A stretch of 33,718 nt of DNA. Origin: Bacteroidales bacterium. Its GTDB lineage: Bacteria; Bacteroidota; Bacteroidia; Bacteroidales; CAIWKO01. The stretch lies in contig JALOBU010000034.1 of the NCBI GenBank assembly GCA_023228145.1, positions 1-33,718 on the forward strand, given 5' to 3'. The position numbers were made by a program, and so were the translations under genes. Below the pieces are notes generated by a model. It made no database searches. It had not been told where the DNA came from and was given only the letters and a program-made list of their open reading frames with translations. Position 1 is the first letter of the stretch. Each line of letters opens with the position of its first letter. Positions 16,868 through 21,939 of the stretch are shown piece by piece.

Positions 16868-17577
16868 TTTGTTTTTTTTCGGATAATTTTAAATATTTGT
16901 CAGGACACAGAAAAATAAGTGCTGCAGAATGGGCAAATATCACAGGTATTACTGAAAAAAAAATTAAAGAATTTCTTTCAAAAAAAAGTTTTCCTGACGC
17001 GGAACAACTTGTAAAAATAGCAAATCATCTTAAGTATCCCATACACAGATTACTTACTGAAGATATAGCAAAATCGGAACACATAAATAACACATTTGTT
17101 TTAAAGTTTCTGGTACTTGATATTGATGGTGTTATGACCGACGGAGGAATCATATATACAGAGAAGGGAGATGAAATTAAAAAATTTAATGCTAAAGACG
17201 GACTTGCAATAATCAGTCTTATAAATGCAGGGTGTAAGGTGGGTTTTTTAAGTTCGGGTTTCAGGGAAAATATTATACGTAACCGCGCCAAAACACTTGG
17301 TGTTCATAAAATATATATTGGAACCTGGAAAAAACTCGAAGTACTTGAAAAGTGGTGTAAAGAATTAAATATTTCTTTAAAAAATGTTGCATATATTGGT
17401 GATGACCTTAACGATATTGCTGTCATTGAAAAAGTTGGACTTTCAGCTTGCCCGGCGGATGCAGCAGAAGTAGTAAAAGAAAAAGCAACTATTGTTTTAT
17501 CGCTTTGTGGCGGCCAGGGATGTGTGCGTGAATTCGCCGACACATATCTGTCATCCAACATTAAGACACCTTTTTGA
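16864..17577 (+). CDS. KdsC-type HAD phosphatase with N-terminal HTH
   Basis: A 237-residue fusion. Residues about 17-66 (ISAAEWANITGITEKKIKEF to HRLLTED) resemble an XRE-type helix-turn-helix. Residues about 79-237 are a HAD phosphatase of the KDO-8-phosphate phosphatase subfamily: nucleophile DIDGVMTDG (Asp86, Asp88), the motif-II Ser in FLSSG, a lysine region WKKLEV, motif IV YIGDDLND (Asp180-Asp184), and the KdsC-specific GGQGCVREFAD tail. Known KdsC proteins are about 160-190 residues with no HTH. The HTH may bind DNA, RNA or a partner protein, or may have lost its role. The start overlaps the synthase gene by ATGA. It is the last gene of the operon. Confidence 0.82.
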   Translation: MICFFSDNFKYLSGHRKISAAEWANITGITEKKIKEFLSKKSFPDAEQLVKIANHLKYPIHRLLTEDIAKSEHINNTFVLKFLVLDIDGVMTDGGIIYTEKGDEIKKFNAKDGLAIISLINAGCKVGFLSSGFRENIIRNRAKTLGVHKIYIGTWKKLEVLEKWCKELNISLKNVAYIGDDLNDIAVIEKVGLSACPADAAEVVKEKATIVLSLCGGQGCVREFADTYLSSNIKTPF

Positions 17578-17711
17578 TTATCAATCTGTTAAAAAAGCTG
17601 TTTGTAAAAAAAACAGAAAATCCTTTTGAGTTTTAGAATAAAATGTGTTTATTTGTAAAGTAGAATAACGGGTTTAACATTAAAATATATAAGTTGATTT
17701 AATTTTATTGC

Positions 17712-19130
17712 ATGTTCGAAGCAATAATAAAAAAGTTTAAATATACATTCTTATTCTTGATAAGTGTTGTTGTTGTCGGTAACGCCTCGGCTCAAGTACA
17801 TGATACCTTATTTATCGAAGACAATCCGATTGTTGTACAACTTGACAGTCTTGCGACTTCAATATTTTACAAAAATTCAAATTTTACAACTGATGTAGTT
17901 AAATTAAACAAATACGGTTATGCGGCGGACTATATTCCGATTTTTAATGACAGTATTTACCGCAACCGTATATCAGATATGGGAATTAATTCGCCTTTTG
18001 AATATGTTTACAACCAGCAAGTACGAAATTATATTGATTTATATTCCATTAAAAAACGCAAACTTGTTTCCCGCATGCTTGGTCTTGCTGAAATATATTT
18101 TCCGCTTTTTGAAGAACAACTCGATAAACATAATGTTCCGCTTGAATTAAAATATCTGGCTATTATTGAATCGGCATTAAATCCTATTGCAAAATCAAGG
18201 GCGGGGGCCAGCGGATTATGGCAATTTATGCTTACTACCGGCAAATTATACGGTTTAAAAGTAACATCTTATGTTGATGACCGTTGCGATCCATATAAAG
18301 CCACTGTTGCTGCTTGTGAGCATTTGCGAGATTTGTATAATATTTATCACGACTGGGCTATAGTGTTGGCTGCATATAATGCCGGCGCAGGAAATATTAA
18401 CAGGGCGATACGTACGGCGAATCTTGATACCAGTGAACGGGTTACTTATTGGAAAATCCAGAAATTTTTACCAAAAGAAACACAAAATTACGTACCTGCT
18501 TTTATAGGAGCTTCTTATGTTATGACGTATGCCACCGAACATAATCTTTACCCGATTCAACCCCCCATTATGCACTGTGACATTGATACCATAACTGTCA
18601 CTAAAAATTATAACATCAACCAGATAGCATCCTATTTGTGTTTGCCTGATGAAAACATAAAATTTCTTAATCCTGCATATAAAAAAGGTGTTATACCCGC
18701 CACGAAAGAAAATCCTTATGTGCTATGTTTGCCACGGGAATATATTGATGAATTTATGAACAATGAGTTCGCCATTTACAATTACAAATCTTTACAGGAA
18801 ACTGAATATCAAGTTCAGCTTAATAAAATGTCAGAAACTAAAACCGCTCCTAGTCCCGTAATTTCCAGTATGTCGGGACAAAATACACAAACTGCCGTAA
18901 AAACACAAAACAACACACCCACAAATACTGTTTCACAGCCAAAACCAAACACCTCTGTCTCAAACACATCAAAATATATTTATCACACAGTACAAAGAGG
19001 TGATAGTTTGTGGAGTATTGCCAACAGGTATAAAGGAGTATCAGTTGAAGATATAAGAAAACTAAACAACCTTGCTCCTCAAAACATTATCCATCCGGGA
19101 CAAAAATTAAAAATCAACATAAAGGGTTAA
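17712..19130 (+). CDS. MltD-like lytic transglycosylase with LysM
   Basis: Cleaves peptidoglycan glycan strands in the periplasm, leaving 1,6-anhydroMurNAc ends. The 472-residue protein has a signal peptide (about residues 1-28, with a hydrophobic run LFLISVVVVGNASAQ), an SLT domain with catalytic Glu153 in LAIIESALNPIAKSRAGASG, followed by LWQFM, AAYNAGAGNINRA and FLPKETQNYVP, then a Ser/Thr/Pro-rich linker and one C-terminal LysM (YHTVQRGDSLWSIANRYKG, about 424-470) that binds GlcNAc. The domain order is that of E. coli MltD but with one LysM. It stands alone after a 134-nt gap in which I see no clear terminator. Confidence 0.93.
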   Translation: MFEAIIKKFKYTFLFLISVVVVGNASAQVHDTLFIEDNPIVVQLDSLATSIFYKNSNFTTDVVKLNKYGYAADYIPIFNDSIYRNRISDMGINSPFEYVYNQQVRNYIDLYSIKKRKLVSRMLGLAEIYFPLFEEQLDKHNVPLELKYLAIIESALNPIAKSRAGASGLWQFMLTTGKLYGLKVTSYVDDRCDPYKATVAACEHLRDLYNIYHDWAIVLAAYNAGAGNINRAIRTANLDTSERVTYWKIQKFLPKETQNYVPAFIGASYVMTYATEHNLYPIQPPIMHCDIDTITVTKNYNINQIASYLCLPDENIKFLNPAYKKGVIPATKENPYVLCLPREYIDEFMNNEFAIYNYKSLQETEYQVQLNKMSETKTAPSPVISSMSGQNTQTAVKTQNNTPTNTVSQPKPNTSVSNTSKYIYHTVQRGDSLWSIANRYKGVSVEDIRKLNNLAPQNIIHPGQKLKINIKG

Positions 19131-19185
19131 TTGCGGAATAAGTTTTTCTGATTAGTTTTAGGAGATATTACTTTGTTTGATTTTG

Positions 19186-19239
19186 AGCCACTCAGGGAAC
19201 CCCCGACCCTCCCGACACTTACGTGTCGGGATGCTCTAC
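19186..19239 (-). repeat. tRNA-Thr 3'-part remnant ending GIY-YIG unit 1
   Basis: Read on the minus strand, the sequence has GTAGAGCA as in the D arm of tRNA-Thr, then a palindromic stem where the anticodon arm should be, then GGGTCGGGGGTT of the variable/T region and CCTGAGTGGCT of the acceptor. Six nucleotides of the T loop are missing compared with the resident tRNA at 19825-19897. It lies within the 3' end of the unit-1 nuclease gene and beyond it. Confidence 0.8.
19211..19230. repeat. Palindrome with TTAC loop (unit 1)
   Basis: Perfect 8-base arms CCCGACAC/GTGTCGGG around a TTAC loop on the plus strand. The minus-strand reading of the loop, GTAA, gives the TAA stop of the unit-1 nuclease gene. 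Confidence 0.9.
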
Positions 19240-19485
19240 GTGGAATTTGATGTAGTTTTCAATGTACCTCCTGTTTTTGCACTTTTTTATTCGGCGTTCT
19301 TCATTTCTTGCCTTAGCAAGAGAAGCAAATTTCAAAGAAAGAACAACAACCCAAGGAATACCTGTTTTGGTAAAATTAGAATGCCCGATATTGTGCTCGT
19401 ATAGACGTCTTAGAATATCGTTTGTGGAGCCGATATAATACTTGTTAAGTTTTTTGCTGAAAAGAATATAAAGGAACCCTTCCAT
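19219..19485 (-). CDS. GIY-YIG nuclease, unit 1
   Basis: An 88-residue single-domain nuclease of the URI/GIY-YIG superfamily. It begins MEGFLYILFSKKLNKYYIGS, with YIL and YIG as the GIY and YIG elements, followed by NDILRRLYEHN carrying the conserved Arg region and ending in the Glu-containing ARNEERRIKKC. No DNA-binding extension is present. The start ATG at 19485 lies just after the tRNA-Thr remnant at 19489 and onward. A GTG three codons upstream lies inside that remnant. The stop TAA is in the loop of the palindrome at 19211-19230. It differs from unit 2 by about three bases in the shared part (Ile/Val, Arg/Cys, one silent). Confidence 0.85.
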   Translation of the reverse strand: MEGFLYILFSKKLNKYYIGSTNDILRRLYEHNIGHSNFTKTGIPWVVVLSLKFASLAKARNEERRIKKCKNRRYIENYIKFHVEHPDT

Positions 19486-19494
19486 CAGAGCCAC

Positions 19495-19821
19495 TCAGGG
19501 GACTCCCTGCCTGCGTGCCTCCGGCAGGCAGGGAACCCCCGACCCTCCCGACACGTAAGTGTCGGGATGCTCTACGTGGAATTTGATGTAGTTTTCAATG
19601 TACCTCCTGTTTTTGCACTTTTTTATTCGGCGTTCTTCATTTCTTGCCTTAGCAAGAGAAGCAAATTTCAAAGAAAGAACAACAACCCAAGGAATACCTG
19701 TTTTGGTAAAATTGGAATGCCCGATATTGTGCTCGTATAGACATCTTAGAACATCGTTTGTGGAGCCGATATAATACTTGTTAAGTTTTTTGCTGAAAAG
19801 AATATAAAGGAACCCTTCCAT
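19495..19821 (-). CDS. GIY-YIG nuclease, unit 2, with C-terminal extension
   Basis: A 108-residue near-copy of the unit-1 nuclease (MEGFLYILFSKKLNKYYIGS to HVEHPDT). Here the TTAC/GTAA loop is flipped, so there is no TAA after HPDT and translation runs 20 residues further through the tRNA-like tail and the REP-type hairpin (YVSGGSGVPCLPEARRQGVP) to a TGA in the remnant acceptor arm. The start ATG at 19821 is three nucleotides after the mature 3' end of tRNA-Thr (19825). No Shine-Dalgarno is possible outside the tRNA, so the gene must be expressed from the tRNA transcript. The extension is low-complexity and probably functionless. Confidence 0.85.
   Translation of the reverse strand: MEGFLYILFSKKLNKYYIGSTNDVLRCLYEHNIGHSNFTKTGIPWVVVLSLKFASLAKARNEERRIKKCKNRRYIENYIKFHVEHPDTYVSGGSGVPCLPEARRQGVP
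19505..19533. repeat. REP-like hairpin inserted in the tRNA remnant
   Basis: Perfect 10-base arms CCCTGCCTGC and GCAGGCAGGG with a nine-base loop GTGCCTCCG. It interrupts the T arm of the unit-2 remnant. The arm motif CCTGCC/GGCAGG is typical of dispersed short palindromes in Bacteroidetes genomes. Confidence 0.7.
19547..19566. repeat. Palindrome with GTAA loop (unit 2)
   Basis: The same 8-base arms as at 19211-19230 around GTAA. The loop is the exact reverse complement of the unit-1 loop, so the whole 20-mer is inverted relative to the flanks. On the minus strand it reads ACT TAC and removes the stop codon. Confidence 0.9.
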
Positions 19822-19824
19822 CAG

Positions 19825-19897
19825 AGCCACTCAGGGGACTCGAACCCCCGACCCGCGCATTACGAATGCGCTGCTCTACCAACTGAGCTAAAGTGGC
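19825..19897 (-). tRNA. tRNA-Thr(CGT)
   Basis: Cloverleaf with 7-bp acceptor (GCCACTT with GAGTGGC, one G-T pair), D arm AGCTCAGTTGGTAGAGC, anticodon stem GCGCA/TGCGC around TTCGTAA, so anticodon CGT reading ACG, and T arm GGGGG TTCGAGT CCCCT. The mature 3' CCA is not encoded. 39 nt separate it from tRNA-Pro. The GIY-YIG unit 2 begins three nucleotides past its 3' end. Confidence 0.95.
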
Positions 19898-19936
19898 TTC
19901 TAAGCTTTCAAAGAAAAAGCCCATAAAGGGCCTTAG

Positions 19937-20010
19937 TCGGGATGAGAAGACTCGAACTTCCGACCCCCACGTCCCGAACGTGGTGCGCTAGCCAACTGCG
20001 CTACATCCCG
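19937..20010 (-). tRNA. tRNA-Pro(CGG)
   Basis: Begins CGGGATGTAGCGCAG, the typical tRNA-Pro 5' end. Anticodon stem CCACG/CGTGG around TTCGGGA gives anticodon CGG (codon CCG). The acceptor pairs CGGGATG with CATCCCG, and the T loop is TTCGAGT. CCA is not encoded. It is the first gene of the tRNA-Pro/tRNA-Thr/GIY-YIG transcript. Confidence 0.95.
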
Positions 20011-20021
20011 TAATTATATTA

Positions 20022-20029
20022 CAAAAGTA
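20022..20029 (-). promoter_or_regulatory. Putative -7 box (TACTTTTG) of the tRNA-Pro/tRNA-Thr transcript
   Basis: Fits TAnnTTTG, 11 nt upstream of the mature tRNA-Pro 5' end, and lies in the short gap after the udk stop codon. The -33 element would fall in the end of udk and is not evident. Confidence 0.45.
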
Positions 20030-20041
20030 TAATTTTTTTTG

Positions 20042-20653
20042 CTATTGAGATAATTTCATTTTTATTTTCGACGAGAGAATATCAATAGCAACATGATTAG
20101 CTCCTCCCTGAGGTACCACAATATCTGCATAACGTTTTGTGGGCTCTATAAACTGAAAATGCATGGGCTTTACCCACTTCTCATAATGTGCCAGTACATC
20201 AGAAAGAGAGCGCCCTCGTTCTTCCATATCGCGGCGTATAATACGCATCAAACGTTCGTCTGCATCAGCATCAACAAACACTTTTATGTTAAAACGTTCA
20301 AGTAATTTTTTGTTTGAGAAGATTAATATGCCCTCCACAATAATAACTCTTTTAGGATGGACAGGAATAGTTTCTTTTGCCCTTGAACAAGTTACATAAG
20401 AGTATATGGGCATTTCAATGTATTTGCCCTTTTTGAGCATGTCAAGATGCTTAATAAGCAACCCGAATTCTATTGAAGAGGGATGGTCAAAATTAATTTT
20501 TGTTCTTTCTTCAGGGGATAAATGCCCGTTGTCTTTGTAATAAGAATCCTGGGAAACAACAATAACAGCGCCCTTAGGAAAACTACCCAAAATTTTATTA
20601 ACCACGCTTGTTTTGCCCGATCCCGAACCTCCCGCAATGCCAATAACTAACAT
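20042..20653 (-). CDS. udk: Uridine/cytidine kinase
   Basis: Phosphorylates uridine and cytidine in pyrimidine salvage. The 203-residue protein carries the P-loop GGSGSGKTS (about residues 8-16), the SQDSYYKDN and NFDHPSSIEF segments that bind the nucleoside, VEGILIFSNKKLLE, and FVDADADERLMRIIRRD with the lid arginines. Length matches the family. The ATG lies two nucleotides after the stop of the truncated CstA gene, so it is read through from the same transcript. A tRNA promoter begins just past its stop. Confidence 0.94.
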   Translation of the reverse strand: MLVIGIAGGSGSGKTSVVNKILGSFPKGAVIVVSQDSYYKDNGHLSPEERTKINFDHPSSIEFGLLIKHLDMLKKGKYIEMPIYSYVTCSRAKETIPVHPKRVIIVEGILIFSNKKLLERFNIKVFVDADADERLMRIIRRDMEERGRSLSDVLAHYEKWVKPMHFQFIEPTKRYADIVVPQGGANHVAIDILSSKIKMKLSQ

Positions 20654-20655
20654 AA

Positions 20656-21018
20656 TTATATTTTGTTTTTAGCAAAAATACGATGTTTTTTAAACACGAA
20701 CAACCAAAGCATAAAAGCAATAAATGCGGCAACGGCAACACAACCCCTAACAGTATTTCCCACGAAAACAACCCATAAAAAAGCTACAGGCCCCCACATG
20801 GCACCGGCAATTGCACCAATTAGCCCAAGGCCTGCAATATTTAAAAACTGTATCAGAAAAATTCTCCATAACGGAAGCCGGACATAATCAACACCATCTT
20901 GCATCCTTTCAGCGGAAGTGGTTCTTTTGGCATCCACACCAAACATATTTTCGACAAAGCGACCGTATAGAAAATATCCCGCAATTAAAAGTAAAACGGA
21001 TAAAATAAATGTTATCAT
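20656..21018 (-). pseudogene. Truncated CstA (carbon starvation protein) remnant
   Basis: A 120-residue membrane protein equal to the N-terminus of CstA, the peptide/pyruvate transporter: MITFILSVLLLIAGYFLYGR, DGVDYVRLPLWRIFLIQFLN and GAIAGAMWGPVAFLWVVF. CstA proteins are about 480-700 residues. After FLWVVF the family reads on into GxxxGGAVHDY, but here the chain ends in a short hydrophobic tail (VAAFIAFMLWLFVFKKHR). The GLGPI of the motif is also one residue short (GLGLIG). I infer an internal deletion. The insertion element lies only seven bases upstream of its ATG, which may have removed its promoter. A small functional protein cannot be excluded. Confidence 0.6.
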
Positions 21019-21024
21019 TAACTC

Positions 21025-21860
21025 ACTGGAGTTTCCTTAAAAAAATACGGTAAAAACATGTAAGTTGTTTAATATCAACTATTTTTGCTGTTTATTAAAA
21101 GGAAGGTATTATTTTTTTTCGTTTTTATGAGGTTCCTCAAAAAATTTGTGTAAAACTCAAAAACGCTTAGTTAAAGAAATGCTTTATGGCATTCAGGCCT
21201 CAAAGGATGTAAAGCTATCCAACATAAGCCGAACCCTGCAGGAACCAATTCCGCTGATCAAAACAGAAGACCGCTTGAGTCGGAGCCTTTCCATGAATGA
21301 CTTAACAGGGGAGATTAATGAGCAACTCATGCGGCTTGGAACCGGCAAGATAGATGAAGATATGGTAATAGCCATTGATCCGGGCGACCTGATGAAGCCT
21401 TACGCAAAAGCAATGGAAAATTTGTGTGGGATATATGACGGTAGCAAACATCAAGGCGCTAATGGCTATCATTTATGCCAGGTAACAGCTGCCAATTTAG
21501 AACACAACAAAATAGTGCCGCTATATTGCGAAGCTTATTCTTCAATCCCTGAGGATTACCCGGGAAGCAGCGAAAAGTTGATGGAAATCATCACCAAAGT
21601 AAAAGCACATATTGGTCAAAAGGGGACATGGGCAATTGGGGTACCACTGAAATTGAAAGTAATGGTGCAAAAAATATTTTTCCTTTCAAAAAGAATATTT
21701 GGTGTGCCAACTTTCTTTAATTACGCAATGGCTGACGGTATATTTGAACTACTAAAACATTCCAGGGCAGGGCCCAACCAGTTTAAATCACGAATTGGAC
21801 ACAACTACGACACTTTTCAACTATCTTTATTCCCAGATTAAATTTTGAGGAAACTCCAGT
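21025..21860. mobile_element. Decayed insertion sequence (DDE, IS4-like group) with terminal inverted repeats
   Basis: Terminal inverted repeats ACTGGAGTTTCCTTAA (21025-21040) and TTGAGGAAACTCCAGT (21845-21860) match in 15 of 16 positions. The only gene inside is the internally deleted transposase. I cannot see a target-site duplication: the flanks are TAACTC on the left and TATTTA on the right. The copy is about 836 nt, shorter than an intact IS of this type, so it is probably immobile unless helped in trans. Which IS family it belongs to needs a search. Confidence 0.75.
21146..21841 (+). pseudogene. Transposase, internally deleted
   Basis: A 231-residue remnant of a DDE transposase. The N-terminal part has KEMLYGIQASKDVKLSNISR and the first catalytic aspartate region MVIAIDPGDLMKPYA. 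After GTWAIG the sequence jumps to a C-terminal segment ending NQFKSRIGHNYDTFQLSLFP, so the central part with the second Asp and the Glu region is missing. The beginning is also short: an ATG at 21127 is in another frame and soon meets a stop, so the readable part starts at a TTG. It lies inside the inverted repeats. Confidence 0.8.
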
Positions 21861-21916
21861 TATTTATGTAAGTTAAACAGGAGATAATAAAAAATTTTTT
21901 AGTAATAAAAATTTTA

Positions 21917-21924
21917 TATTTTTG
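21917..21924 (+). promoter_or_regulatory. Putative -7 box (TATTTTTG) of the M43 protease gene
   Basis: Fits TAnnTTTG, 15 nt before the ATG at 21940, giving a very short leader. It lies just right of the IS end. Confidence 0.35.
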
Positions 21925-21939
21925 AAAAAAATTAATACT

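Larger units (their letters stand above)
19489..19575 (-). repeat. tRNA-Thr 3'-part remnant ending GIY-YIG unit 2, split by a hairpin
   Basis: Same remnant as at 19186-19239: GTAGAGCA, the palindromic stem, GGGTCGGGGGTTC and CCCCTGAGTGGCT on the minus strand. Here the T loop is intact up to GGGGACTC/GAACCCCC but is interrupted by a 27-nt hairpin insert (see 19505-19533). Its last base joins unit 1 in the same way that the resident tRNA joins unit 2. Confidence 0.8.

Noticed and set aside
17590..17630. Terminator after the KdsC-type gene
   Set aside because: A CTGTTT/AAACAG stem exists but is followed by AT-mixed sequence on the plus strand; too weak to call.
19219..19404. Plus-strand open frames across the GIY-YIG units
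   Set aside because: They are mirror frames of the nuclease genes; the minus-strand reading carries the GIY-YIG motifs.
19186..19830. A CRISPR or satellite array
   Set aside because: There are only two units of about 300 nt, each with a gene; no short regular spacers.
21019..21866. Target-site duplication around the IS
   Set aside because: The flanks TAACTC and TATTTA do not match at any plausible length.
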